Assembly: GCF_000429905.1 (NCBI RefSeq)
Contig: NZ_AUCT01000007.1
Location: 186,001-250,000 of the forward strand
Direction of reading: 5' to 3'
From: Desulfatibacillum aliphaticivorans DSM 15576
GTDB taxonomy: Bacteria > Desulfobacterota > Desulfobacteria > Desulfobacterales > Desulfatibacillaceae
DNA length: 64,000 nt
The position numbers and the translations under genes are program-made. The notes under the pieces are model-generated. The model searched no databases. It was not told the origin of the DNA and saw nothing but the letters and a program-made list of their open reading frames with translations. Shown here in pieces: positions 35,104 to 43,294 of this stretch. How positions within the stretch are numbered: position 1 is the stretch's first letter; every line of letters begins with the position of its first letter.

Positions 35104-35263
35104 ACCCATTGTTGGGTTTCGCGGATAGGGATAAGGCTTTTAAAAAAGACAAAGCCACGGTCTGCCCTGCTGAACTTACAAAAATCTTTCCATGCTCTGC
35201 CCAACCTACGATTTCTTAAAAAAGTCAGTAGGTTGGGTTGAGCTTGCGAAACCCAACAATAGA
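35104..35263. repeat. MITE-like inverted repeat element
   Basis: CATTGTTGGGTTTCGC at the left end (35107-35122) reappears inverted at the right end (GCGAAACCCAACAATA, 35248-35263). Inside, CCCAACCTAC (35200-35209) pairs with GTAGGTTGGG (35228-35237). This GTAGGTTGGGTT..GAAACCCAACA pattern is a dispersed repeat found in many bacterial genomes, often between genes. It lies between the convergent flavoprotein gene and the 62-residue ORF. Confidence 0.65.
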
Positions 35264-35277
35264 AAACCTTGAGCGAA

Positions 35278-35466
35278 TCAAGCTATACGGCCTTTTTTTC
35301 TCCTACGAATTTTTTCGATTTCTTCCAAAGCTGGATGAACATTTCCCGCTTGTATTTGCCGGTTCCCCAACTCCAAAATTTTCAATAAGGCCAGAGTTTC
35401 TTGTTTTTGCTCATGTCTTTCCGCGTCCCGCTTCCTCGCCTTAAGTCCGTCATCCTTTAAGGACAT
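35278..35466 (-). CDS. Small basic protein, 62 residues, unknown
   Basis: The ATG at 35466 directly abuts the TAG of the preceding gene, and AAGGAGG sits five bases before it, so translation is well supported. The protein is highly charged (Lys, Arg and Glu), with a helical C-terminal half ALLKILELGNRQIQAGNVHP. That half resembles the tail of Phd/YefM-type antitoxins, but no toxin gene or complete antitoxin fold is visible. It may be a truncated antitoxin or an unrelated regulator. It ends next to the MITE-like repeat. Confidence 0.6.
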   Translation of the reverse strand: MSLKDDGLKARKRDAERHEQKQETLALLKILELGNRQIQAGNVHPALEEIEKIRRRKKGRIA

Positions 35467-36009
35467 CTAATCCTCCCTTGCCACCCCCGGCTCCAGTTCG
35501 ATGGCCAGGGACTCCAGGATGCGGGAGACAGCGCCGTAATAGGCGATGGTCAGGGTCAGTTCCACGGCGACGCGGTCGCCAAACAGGTCCTTGATCTTTT
35601 GAAATTTCTCTTCAGAGGCCCGGATGTTCAAGTTTACGTCGTCAGTGTAATCCAGGACGGCCTTTTCCTCTTCCGTGAAGATTGCGGCGTTTTTCCAATC
35701 CTTGACCGCTTGGATTTGCTCGTCCGACACCCCCACTTTTTTGCCGATGCGCACATGCTGGGTGAATTCATAATGAGCCTTGTTGACGTAGCCGATGCGG
35801 AGGATGGCAAGCTCCCTCAAAATGGGATCCAAATCGCCTTTGGTTAAAATAGCGGTGCCCAAACGCAAAAAATCCCGGCCCATTTTGGGGCTGTGAGCCA
35901 CGGCCTTAAACAGGTTGAGGACGGGAAAACCGCCTTTTTCGGTTCTCTCGTAGAGTTCCTGCATGATGGGGTCTGCCTGGTCTTTTTCCAACAGGGGAAT
36001 GCGGGCCAT
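35467..36009 (-). CDS. Carboxymuconolactone decarboxylase (AhpD-like) family protein
   Basis: A 180-residue all-helical protein. It has the family core ILRELAILRIGYVNKAHYEF with TQH following, and a second helical block ending AYYGAVSRILESL. The AhpD redox CxxC pair is absent, so peroxidase-type activity is unlikely; it is closer to the CMD subgroup of unknown substrates. It follows thiL after 35 bp, with AAGGAGG before the ATG. Its position after the thiamine genes does not explain its role. Confidence 0.85.
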   Translation of the reverse strand: MARIPLLEKDQADPIMQELYERTEKGGFPVLNLFKAVAHSPKMGRDFLRLGTAILTKGDLDPILRELAILRIGYVNKAHYEFTQHVRIGKKVGVSDEQIQAVKDWKNAAIFTEEEKAVLDYTDDVNLNIRASEEKFQKIKDLFGDRVAVELTLTIAYYGAVSRILESLAIELEPGVARED

Positions 36010-36044
36010 GGGTCCTCCTTATAATTTTGAATTTGGAAATTCTG

Positions 36045-37049
36045 CTAAAAATGCGTCCAGCCGGTGGATTTGGGATTCCAGGCTGAGCCGTCGGCATCCA
36101 GGATGCGAACCTTGGGGTCGCCCTCTTCCATCCGGCCGATGATGGTCATGGAAAAACCGGCCTTGGTCAAAACTTTTTGGACGGCCGGCTGATTTTCTTC
36201 GGAAAATGTGAATAGCAGCTCGTAGTCCTCGCCGCCGAACATGGCGAATTCCCATGGATTTTTGCCGGCCGCCTTTCCGACTTCCTTGCAGGCCTGGGAC
36301 AAAGGAACCTTCTCCGCCCACAAGACGGCGCCCAGCTTGGACTCCTCGCAAATATGGCCCAGATCCTGGGCGGCGCCGTCGCTAACGTCCAAGGCGGCGG
36401 TGATCAGGCCCGATGCGGAGAGCGCGCGCCCCAAATCCACTCTGGGGTTTGGAGTAAAGTGGGCTTTAAGGACCGACGCACGAACCTTTTCGTCCACCCG
36501 AACCTCGGGCGCCAGAAGCAGGGCCAGGCCTGCGGCGGAGTCGCCCAAAGGGCCGCTGACGGCAGCCAGGTCTCCGGGCTTGGCATTGGACCGGTAAAGC
36601 GCCCTGCCCTTTTCCACCTGTCCTAAAAGGGTGATGTCTATAAAGATGCGTTCCGGGCAATGAGCCATGTTTCCGCCGATAATGGAAGCGCCAAAGCGGT
36701 CGCATTCCTGTTTGAATCCTTGATACAAACCATCCACAAAGGAAACCGGCGTGGTTTTGGGCATACCCAAGGAAACGAGCATGAAGGTGGGTTGGGCGCC
36801 CATGGCGGCGATGTCGCTGATGTTGATGGCGGCGGCTTTGCGGCCAATTTGATCCGGAGTCATGGACTCAGGGAGGAAATGCACGCCCTCCACCTGGGCG
36901 TCGCAGGTGATGACAATCTCCCAGCCGGGAGGCCCTTCAAACACGGCGGCGTCGTCGCCTATGCCTTTAACAAGCCCGGCGGCCGGAGTTTTAAGATGTT
37001 CGGCGATGCGATGAATCAAGCCAAACTCGCCCAATTGGGATATGTCCAT
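36045..37049 (-). CDS. thiL: Thiamine-monophosphate kinase
   Basis: A 334-residue ThiL that phosphorylates thiamine phosphate to the active diphosphate. Landmarks are LGEFGLIHRI, the Mg-binding GIGDDAAVF, the KAAAINISDIAAMGAQP segment, DVSDGAAQDLGHI and GGEDYELLF. Length is normal. It begins 23 bp after thiM, with AGGAGG before the ATG. No thiE or thiC is nearby, so the locus supports salvage and the last step rather than full synthesis. Confidence 0.96.
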   Translation of the reverse strand: MDISQLGEFGLIHRIAEHLKTPAAGLVKGIGDDAAVFEGPPGWEIVITCDAQVEGVHFLPESMTPDQIGRKAAAINISDIAAMGAQPTFMLVSLGMPKTTPVSFVDGLYQGFKQECDRFGASIIGGNMAHCPERIFIDITLLGQVEKGRALYRSNAKPGDLAAVSGPLGDSAAGLALLLAPEVRVDEKVRASVLKAHFTPNPRVDLGRALSASGLITAALDVSDGAAQDLGHICEESKLGAVLWAEKVPLSQACKEVGKAAGKNPWEFAMFGGEDYELLFTFSEENQPAVQKVLTKAGFSMTIIGRMEEGDPKVRILDADGSAWNPKSTGWTHF

Positions 37050-37072
37050 GATGCGCCTCCTGGATTTATGAA

Positions 37073-37879
37073 TCAGGAAACTTCTCTCACTCTGCCGCCC
37101 TTTTCGATTTGCTCGGCGTTGAGATTGTACAGGGCGTCATAAAACGCGACCTTAAAGCTGGCGGGCCCTTTGGCCTGGGGCGCTGCGATTTCCGCGGCCA
37201 GGCCGTAGCACATGAGCGCACAGGCCGCGGCGGTGACCGGAATTCTTTCCACGGCGGAAAAAGCCGCAACCGCCGTGGTGGAGCTGCATCCAGTGCCGGT
37301 CAGGGTGGTCAGCCATTCATGGCCGTTGTCCACCAGCACGGTTCGGGTTCCATCGGAGATGACGTCTTCCTTGCCTGTGATGGAAACCGTGCAATTCTGC
37401 TTGGCGGCCAAAGCCTTGGCGACATCCACGGCGTCTCCGCCGGCGGACACAGACTCCACGCCTTTAACCTCGCCGCCCAGGCCGGCCAGGATGGAAACTT
37501 CGCCCAGGTTGCCGCGAATTACGGAAACGGAAAGCTCTTCCAATAAACGGTGGCAGGTTTCGGTGCGGTACGAGGTGGCGCCGGCGCCTACAGGATCCAG
37601 GATAATGGGAATGCCCTTGTCGTTGGCGGTCTTTCCGGCTTTGAACATCGCCTCGATCCAATGTTTGGACAACGTGCCGATATTTATAACCAAAGCGCCG
37701 GCGATAGAAGTCATTTCCTCCATTTCCTCCACAGCGTGGGCCATGACGGGAAGCGCGCCGATGTGCAGGGTCACGTTGGCGGTGTCGTTCATCACCACCA
37801 GATTGGTGATGTGATGAACCAAAGGCTTGGAATTCCGGATCATGTCGAGAATTTTAGCGCCGTGAGCGTTCCAGTTCAT
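37073..37879 (-). CDS. thiM: Hydroxyethylthiazole kinase
   Basis: A 268-residue ThiM that phosphorylates hydroxyethylthiazole for thiamine salvage. The ATG at 37879 has AAGGAG upstream and starts before PLVHHITNLVVMNDTAN, the conserved N-terminal block; an earlier in-frame start would lie inside the DUF3786 gene. ILDPVGAGATSYRT and the catalytic Cys in TGTGCSSTT are present. It is 25 bp after DUF3786. No TPP riboswitch was seen upstream. Confidence 0.95.
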   Translation of the reverse strand: MNWNAHGAKILDMIRNSKPLVHHITNLVVMNDTANVTLHIGALPVMAHAVEEMEEMTSIAGALVINIGTLSKHWIEAMFKAGKTANDKGIPIILDPVGAGATSYRTETCHRLLEELSVSVIRGNLGEVSILAGLGGEVKGVESVSAGGDAVDVAKALAAKQNCTVSITGKEDVISDGTRTVLVDNGHEWLTTLTGTGCSSTTAVAAFSAVERIPVTAAACALMCYGLAAEIAAPQAKGPASFKVAFYDALYNLNAEQIEKGGRVREVS

Positions 37880-37904
37880 ATTTTCTCCTTTGGAAGATAA
37901 ATGA

Positions 37905-38519
37905 TTATCTGGCAAGGGCCATAAGGCGGTAAACGATCATGCCCGCCAGCCAGGCAAGGTCTTCGGGAGACAGAAGGTCTCCGGCGCTGCTGTCAAACAG
38001 GATATTGGCTTCCGAGGGAAACTCGTCATCGCCCACATACAGGATCATGCGAACCGGAACCCGGGGAAAGGGTTTGAACTCATAGCCGGCGTCGCCGAAA
38101 TCCAACTCCGAGGCTTCCAAGATCTGGGCGCCTTTATCCAGGCCTTCCAGGTTATGCTCGAAAACATTCTTTAAAGGATCGATGGCCCTTTTGCAAAAGG
38201 CGGAGAAGTAAAAGGTCGCCCCGGGAATTTCGCGGTAAGCCACCCAGTCTTCGGAAGGCTGGGCGGTTTTGTCGCCCATCATATAATGCAGGATAAGCAC
38301 CTGCTCCTGAATGGGAACTTCCGCCTCCGGATCGTCCTGGTCCGTAAAGTCGAAAGAAGGAAAGTCGACCTTATAGGTTCTGGTTAAAAAAGGGACTGTG
38401 AGGGTATTTTCAGCAGGGCTTTGAAAACCGGAGCTTGCAGCCAGTTCTTCAAAGGATTCCTTGCTTAATGATTCCACGGCGATTTTCTTTGCATTAAAAT
38501 AATCGTCGACACGCGCCAT
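37905..38519 (-). CDS. DUF3786 protein
   Basis: A 204-residue protein of the DUF3786 family. It has a VDDYFNAKKIAVESLSKES opening, the ILHYMMGDKTAQPSEDWVAYREIPG block and a C-terminal FPRVPVRMILYVGDDEFPSEAN segment. The family often lies beside corrinoid/acetyl-CoA synthase genes in anaerobes, as here, but its function is unknown. The ATG at 38519 has AGGAGGT upstream. It begins a new unit after the acs terminators and leads into thiM-thiL. Confidence 0.85.
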   Translation of the reverse strand: MARVDDYFNAKKIAVESLSKESFEELAASSGFQSPAENTLTVPFLTRTYKVDFPSFDFTDQDDPEAEVPIQEQVLILHYMMGDKTAQPSEDWVAYREIPGATFYFSAFCKRAIDPLKNVFEHNLEGLDKGAQILEASELDFGDAGYEFKPFPRVPVRMILYVGDDEFPSEANILFDSSAGDLLSPEDLAWLAGMIVYRLMALAR

Positions 38520-38603
38520 AACGCACCTCCTGGAGCGGCCAAGCCGCTGCCGTTTTTTTATACATGTCAAGGCAGGAACCGCCTTGTTTTAGGCGAAAAC
38601 CCG

Positions 38604-38640
38604 TTGCAATGCCTCCCTGGCGGGCCGGGAGGCATTGCAA
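38604..38640 (-). terminator. Second hairpin of tandem terminator (14-bp perfect stem)
   Basis: TTGCAATGCCTCCC (38604-38617) pairs perfectly with GGGAGGCATTGCAA (38627-38640). Only a short T-run follows on the minus strand, so it may act as back-up terminator or as an RNA-end stabiliser. Confidence 0.6.
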
Positions 38641-38690
38641 CAGGGCCCAAAAAAAGAAAGGCCCCTCCCCCGCAAGGAGGGAAGGGCCTT
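38641..38690 (-). terminator. Intrinsic terminator after acsE
   Basis: AAGGCCCCTCCC (38658-38669) pairs with GGGAAGGGCCTT (38679-38690) with one mismatch, followed on the minus strand by TTTCTTTTTTT. It begins 17 bp after the acsE stop and ends the acs transcript. Confidence 0.88.
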
Positions 38691-38707
38691 GATCGAGCAT
38701 GGTTTGG

Positions 38708-39589
38708 CTATATTTCGAGCCAGGAGTCGGAGTACAGGGACTCGCCAAGGATAACCTTGGTGGTCTTCACGTAGTCCTGGAGCTCCTTGGTCAGGCCGCC
38801 CATATCGGGAGCATTGCCGTCCATGACAGCGTAGATCACGTCTACGATGTCCTGACGTTTGCCCTTGGCGATATCAGTGAGCATGGTGTCTCTGGGGTCG
38901 GAAATAACGGATTCCATCCCATATTTTTGCAGCATGACCATGTAAGTCTGGTTCAGGATGGGACGCAGGTGGTCCGGGGGGCCATTGGAGATGTTGGACA
39001 GACCGCAGGTGCTCCGGGCGCCGGGGCACATATCCGGAATCATTCCCTGGAAATTCATGAGGCTGATAGCCTGGGGCTGCTGAATGTTCACAGGGGTGAC
39101 GATGCCATCCACCCAGATTTTTTCGTTGGGAATGCCAGCTTCATTGGCGAAGTAAAGAAGCTCAACGCACAGGGCTGCACGTTCGTTCTCGTCCCTGGGC
39201 AGTCCGTCGGGACCCCACATCAGGGCGACGAAGTCGGCATTGTGTTCCACAGCCAGAGGCACCATTTTTTCGTAGCGCTCGGGCCGTGCCATGATGGAGT
39301 TGATGATGGGGGTCAGCTTGCAGACGGGCAGAGCCGCAGCAATAGCGTCGATGTTGGAGGTATCCAGAACCAGCGGAACATCGTCCACAACTTCCTGAAC
39401 CATTTCAACAACCCAAGGCATCAATTCATGGCCGTCTTTCTTAGCAGGACCCAAGTTGATGTCAATGTAGTCCATACCGGCTTCTTTTTGAAATACGGCT
39501 TCTTCTTGGATGGGGCCCTTGTCCCTTTCCTTGAAAGCCTTGCCGATTTTTTTGGAGATAACATTCAAGCTTTCGCCAATGAGTAACAT
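38708..39589 (-). CDS. acsE: Methyltetrahydrofolate:corrinoid/iron-sulfur protein methyltransferase
   Basis: A 293-residue pterin-binding (TIM-barrel) methyltransferase that moves the methyl group between CH3-tetrahydrofolate and the cobalt of AcsC/AcsD. It opens with LLIGESLNVISKKIGKAF and has the pterin-site blocks DYIDINLGPAKKD, VPLVLDTSN and TCGLSNISNGPP. Length matches AcsE. It is the last gene of the acs operon, 12 bp after acsC. In a sulfate reducer it can run in either direction. Confidence 0.95.
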   Translation of the reverse strand: MLLIGESLNVISKKIGKAFKERDKGPIQEEAVFQKEAGMDYIDINLGPAKKDGHELMPWVVEMVQEVVDDVPLVLDTSNIDAIAAALPVCKLTPIINSIMARPERYEKMVPLAVEHNADFVALMWGPDGLPRDENERAALCVELLYFANEAGIPNEKIWVDGIVTPVNIQQPQAISLMNFQGMIPDMCPGARSTCGLSNISNGPPDHLRPILNQTYMVMLQKYGMESVISDPRDTMLTDIAKGKRQDIVDVIYAVMDGNAPDMGGLTKELQDYVKTTKVILGESLYSDSWLEI

Positions 39590-39601
39590 AATCGCCTCCC
39601 T

Positions 39602-40942
39602 TTACCTATTTTTTAAGAAGCCCGGAATATGAGCTGCTTCGCGGGGGCCGACAGTGATGGTCCAGCCCGGCAGTTCTTCTTCCACGTCGCCGGCGATTGC
39701 GGCAGCGTATCCCGGAATGATGAGTTCTTGATGCTTGACTTTGTCCATGATTCCGCATTTCTTCACGAACATGCCCACATCGTCGCCGGCAAATTTTCCA
39801 GCGGCCCAAGCGGTCAGAACGGACAGACCTTCGGAGTCTTTGATCAGCAGCCAGCAAGGCACCTTGGACCCTTCAATTTCGCCGGAGACGATGAAGTAGG
39901 TCAGTGCAAAGTTGGTGGTGACCAGGACGGGGGAATTTTCGTCGGGGTTGTTGATCTCGTAGATTCCCTCGGTAACGATCATGGGGCGTTGCGGGTCGGT
40001 GAAGATGTTCAACCTTTCCAGCAGCAAGGGGAAGATGCTCTCGCCCTTGAGTTCGCTCAAGACCACCATTCCGCCGTATTTGGCGATGAAGGTGGCGGCG
40101 AACATGGTTTCCACGGCCAGGTTGTCAGCCATTTCGCAGGGGAAGGTGATCGTGGGGAAGCCCAAGCTCCGGTTGCCGGATTTGAGGGCCGCCCTGCGGA
40201 TAGTCACCTGATCTTCGAAAGCCTTCTTGATTTCGCGAGCGCCGGAATCGATGACGATGTCCTTGATGCCCATGCCGGTCAACTTGTCGGTCAGAGCGAT
40301 CAGGGCTTCCGCGCCGTCGGCCTTCACGCCGATGGGCAGGCCCATATCATTGGCCAGAGCGCCCATAGCATCGACGTTGTCTGCGTTAGCGCCGCAGAGC
40401 AAAGGCCTCTTGGCGGCGCAGGCTTCGGCGCCGGCCTTCATCACGTCAGCATTTTCGGTGAGAAGAACAACGCAGAATTCGGAAGTCTCGGCGATGGTCT
40501 TGGCTACTTTAGCGAAAGCAGCGGCGTCGCCGTTGACGTCTTTAACAGCCAGGTATTCGGGGCGCAGGTTCAGACCAACGCGCTCATACTGGAATGCATT
40601 GTATTCCTTAAGCATTTTTTCCAGGTCAGCGTCCGCGATGTCCGAAGCAACCAGGGCGCCCAAGGCTGTGGGATTATAAAAGGTCTTTTCATGACGATAC
40701 AGGACTGTTTCACCGCCCACGGTAAAAGCGCGCACGCCGTTACCAATTTTGACAGGCCTGATGGGGGGAGCAGAGGCTTCCGCCAATTGTTCCCGGGCTT
40801 CGTCGGAAACGTAAGGGCACTGGTCCAGTTCCGCCTTTCCGGATGCCAGGTTCATGGCAAAGGCAAGACATGTGGGGACGCCGCATTCCTTACAGTTTGT
40901 TTTCGGAAGCAGTTTGAAAATCTGAATTCCGGTTAATGCCAT
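39602..40942 (-). CDS. acsC: Corrinoid/iron-sulfur protein large subunit
   Basis: A 446-residue AcsC. The N-terminal [4Fe-4S] motif uses Cys17, Cys20, Cys25 and Cys42 (KTNCKECGVPTCLAF). A TIM-barrel domain follows, then the C-terminal cobamide-binding domain (about 320-446, with VLTAWAAGKFAGDDVG). It carries the methyl group on Co between AcsE and the A-cluster of AcsB. It is separated from acsB by 100 bp that contain a strong hairpin. Confidence 0.96.
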   Translation of the reverse strand: MALTGIQIFKLLPKTNCKECGVPTCLAFAMNLASGKAELDQCPYVSDEAREQLAEASAPPIRPVKIGNGVRAFTVGGETVLYRHEKTFYNPTALGALVASDIADADLEKMLKEYNAFQYERVGLNLRPEYLAVKDVNGDAAAFAKVAKTIAETSEFCVVLLTENADVMKAGAEACAAKRPLLCGANADNVDAMGALANDMGLPIGVKADGAEALIALTDKLTGMGIKDIVIDSGAREIKKAFEDQVTIRRAALKSGNRSLGFPTITFPCEMADNLAVETMFAATFIAKYGGMVVLSELKGESIFPLLLERLNIFTDPQRPMIVTEGIYEINNPDENSPVLVTTNFALTYFIVSGEIEGSKVPCWLLIKDSEGLSVLTAWAAGKFAGDDVGMFVKKCGIMDKVKHQELIIPGYAAAIAGDVEEELPGWTITVGPREAAHIPGFLKNR

Positions 40943-40971
40943 TTTAGTCTCCTTTTTCTATCTTAGAAACG

Positions 40972-41022
40972 GCTTGGCTGCGGGAGGGCCCTGCAGGAAG
41001 GCCCTCCCGTTCTATTAAGCCG
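40972..41022 (-). other. Intercistronic hairpin between acsB and acsC
   Basis: CGGGAGGGCC (40981-40990) pairs perfectly with GGCCCTCCCG (41000-41009), loop 9, with an outer CGGCTT/AAGCCG pair (40972-40977 and 41017-41022). No T-run follows on the minus strand, so it is unlikely to terminate fully. An RNA-processing or stability element that sets the acsB:acsC ratio is plausible. Confidence 0.55.
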
Positions 41023-41042
41023 CACGTAAAGGCTCGGCGCCC

Positions 41043-43253
41043 TTATCCAACAATGGGGTCCATTTCAAGGGCGGGATGGCCGACCTTTTGGAGGAATTCG
41101 TACACTTCCTCTTCGGTGGTTCCCACAGTCTCATCTGCAATCATATCGTAGAAGTTGGGGATTCCAATTTCTTCACCGCGCTTGATGAGTCTGTCCTTGA
41201 TTTCTTCCTTGAATATTTTGGGCATCCATACGAGACGTTTGATGCCGCCGTCGCCCGCGATGAACTTCCTCTGGGTCACGTTGTATTTGGAGTGACCCAC
41301 GAAGCCCGGGGAGGAAGCGCCGCCGCCCATGACGCCAGCCAGGGTGGTGAACTTCATGCCGCAGGGGGTTTCGCCCATGTAGTCACGGTTGACCGTCATG
41401 ATGCCGTTGCACATAGGCAGCATGGCCGCGATAGCTTCGCAGCAACCGCAGGTGGTCATGGGATCGTAAACCATGGAGTAGAAGTTGTAATGGGTGACGT
41501 TGCCGCGGGAGGCTTTGTATACGAAATCGTTGACGCCTTTCCACTGGCCCAGGACAGGATCCAGGCACTCGCCCTTTTCAATGGGCTGATTGGGGCCGGT
41601 GGGGTTGATTTCGAAAGAAGCCTTGCAGTCCATCCAGTTGTAAGCGCCGCACAGGCCGGTACGTTCCGGGGAGACGGTGCAAACGTGGTTGGGAGCAAAG
41701 GACTGGCACAGGGTGCAGGAGTAGTAGGTCTCGACGGATTCGTCGGTCATCTTCTCCACGCGCTCATCGCGCATCTTGTACTCAGCGCGGGCTGTGGCAG
41801 TCAGTTTGTCCACGTCTTCTTTTTTGGTGTACAGGGTGACTTCCACCTTGTCAGCGATCTTGGTGAAGTCCTGATGGAACTTGGCATGGAGAACCTTGCC
41901 GATGTGCTCCAGGGAGAAGCCCTTTTCCACGGCGGCCTTGCTCACGCGGACCCACGCGATGTCGCGCTGTCCGATATGCATGATGCCCTGGATGTAGTTG
42001 GTCAGATGGTGGATCTGACGTTCCAGGATGGGCTCAAAGTCCGCCTGGAATTCGCGGCCTGCAACCTGGACGAAAATCGCCAGGGGGTAGGCTTTGCCTT
42101 CTTCGCAGTCCTTGATGTCGGGACCGACGACGGTGACTTTACCGTCTTCGATTTCGTTCATCTCGGCCATCTTCACCAACTCGGTGCACTGTTCCTTGGC
42201 GCCGAACTGGCAGTACAGGTCGTCCTTGCGAACGCGCTCGCCCTCGAAGGCCGGGCCGTAGGACAAGGGGATGTCGATCTCGGAAACCGTGACCTTGAGG
42301 CCGCGGGTTTCGATGGATTTCTGCACGATCTCGTCGTGGGAAACGTTGCCCACAACGTGCTCGTAAGTACAGATGCCCGTGGGAAGGATTTCGGGGATGT
42401 CGGTGTCGGCGATGGTGGGGAAGCCCCAGTTGACGCAGCCGGCGGCCGCGACAGCCCATTCCGCGTTAACGTCGCCAAGGGCGTTGACGAAAGCGAAAAT
42501 CCTGTCCTTATTGTAAAGCAGCATACGTTTGTAATCACCGGCTTCGATGCCGCCGAAAGCCATGGCTGCGCGGTTGGCGAAACCAAGGGCGAAAATGGCG
42601 GAAGAAATATCGGGGCCGAAGGGCACGATACGGGTGTTCCAGCCGATCTGCACGCCAGCTTCAATAAGCTGTTCTGCACAGGTGGTGCCATTCTGGTTGG
42701 CGGCCAGGAAGATGTACAGGTTTCTCTTCTGATAATCTTCTATGATGTCCTTGGCGATTTCCGGTGTGGGTGCGGCGCCGACGATGGCGGCGAAGCCCGG
42801 AGCGGAACCATCCACGAATTCCACGCCCCTTTTACGGAACACGGTGTCGTCGGCGGCGCCCAGCCAGATTTTACCGGCGTCCAGGTCCACTTCTTCCTGA
42901 GGCAGGTAGAAGTCGGGCTCCCTGACGTAACGGAGAGCTTCCTGAATTTCAAAAGCAAACAGGGCAGCCATACCAGCGTCCAGCAGGGGGCCGAGGTAAG
43001 GAAGATGGTTCACCCTCTTGACGTGGGCGGGCAGAAGATTCCTGGCGATTTCCAGGGGTTTCTGCATATCTTCAATGGTCTGCACCTTGATTCCGGTCAA
43101 GGAGTAGATAACGGGCAGATAGTAGGCGGTGTTCGGAAATTCCACCTTGGTGGAAGCATCGTAGGTCGCCAGAGCCTGCTTGAGCTCACCTTCTGCTTTA
43201 GAAACGATATTGTAGCCGCCTTGAATAGCAGCGAAAGCAACCAGCTTAGACAT
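41043..43253 (-). CDS. acsB: Acetyl-CoA synthase (A-cluster subunit)
   Basis: A 736-residue bacterial-type acetyl-CoA synthase that joins CO, a methyl group and CoA. A-cluster ligands are visible: Cys513, Cys516, Cys525 and Cys535 (SCTLCQSFAPNHVC, LCGAYNW) for the [4Fe-4S], and the Cys602-Gly-Cys604 motif that holds the distal Ni. The N-terminal domain that docks CODH and forms the CO tunnel is present, so this is not the short archaeal form. It lies between cooS (41-bp gap) and acsC. Confidence 0.97.
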   Translation of the reverse strand: MSKLVAFAAIQGGYNIVSKAEGELKQALATYDASTKVEFPNTAYYLPVIYSLTGIKVQTIEDMQKPLEIARNLLPAHVKRVNHLPYLGPLLDAGMAALFAFEIQEALRYVREPDFYLPQEEVDLDAGKIWLGAADDTVFRKRGVEFVDGSAPGFAAIVGAAPTPEIAKDIIEDYQKRNLYIFLAANQNGTTCAEQLIEAGVQIGWNTRIVPFGPDISSAIFALGFANRAAMAFGGIEAGDYKRMLLYNKDRIFAFVNALGDVNAEWAVAAAGCVNWGFPTIADTDIPEILPTGICTYEHVVGNVSHDEIVQKSIETRGLKVTVSEIDIPLSYGPAFEGERVRKDDLYCQFGAKEQCTELVKMAEMNEIEDGKVTVVGPDIKDCEEGKAYPLAIFVQVAGREFQADFEPILERQIHHLTNYIQGIMHIGQRDIAWVRVSKAAVEKGFSLEHIGKVLHAKFHQDFTKIADKVEVTLYTKKEDVDKLTATARAEYKMRDERVEKMTDESVETYYSCTLCQSFAPNHVCTVSPERTGLCGAYNWMDCKASFEINPTGPNQPIEKGECLDPVLGQWKGVNDFVYKASRGNVTHYNFYSMVYDPMTTCGCCEAIAAMLPMCNGIMTVNRDYMGETPCGMKFTTLAGVMGGGASSPGFVGHSKYNVTQRKFIAGDGGIKRLVWMPKIFKEEIKDRLIKRGEEIGIPNFYDMIADETVGTTEEEVYEFLQKVGHPALEMDPIVG

Positions 43254-43294
43254 ATTCTTTCCTCCTTCGTTGAGGATTTGTGGTTCTTTTTAAC

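Noticed and set aside
37880..38600. TPP riboswitch upstream of thiM/thiL
   Set aside because: No CTGAGA-type THI-box core was found on the coding strand; thiM starts 25 bp after DUF3786.
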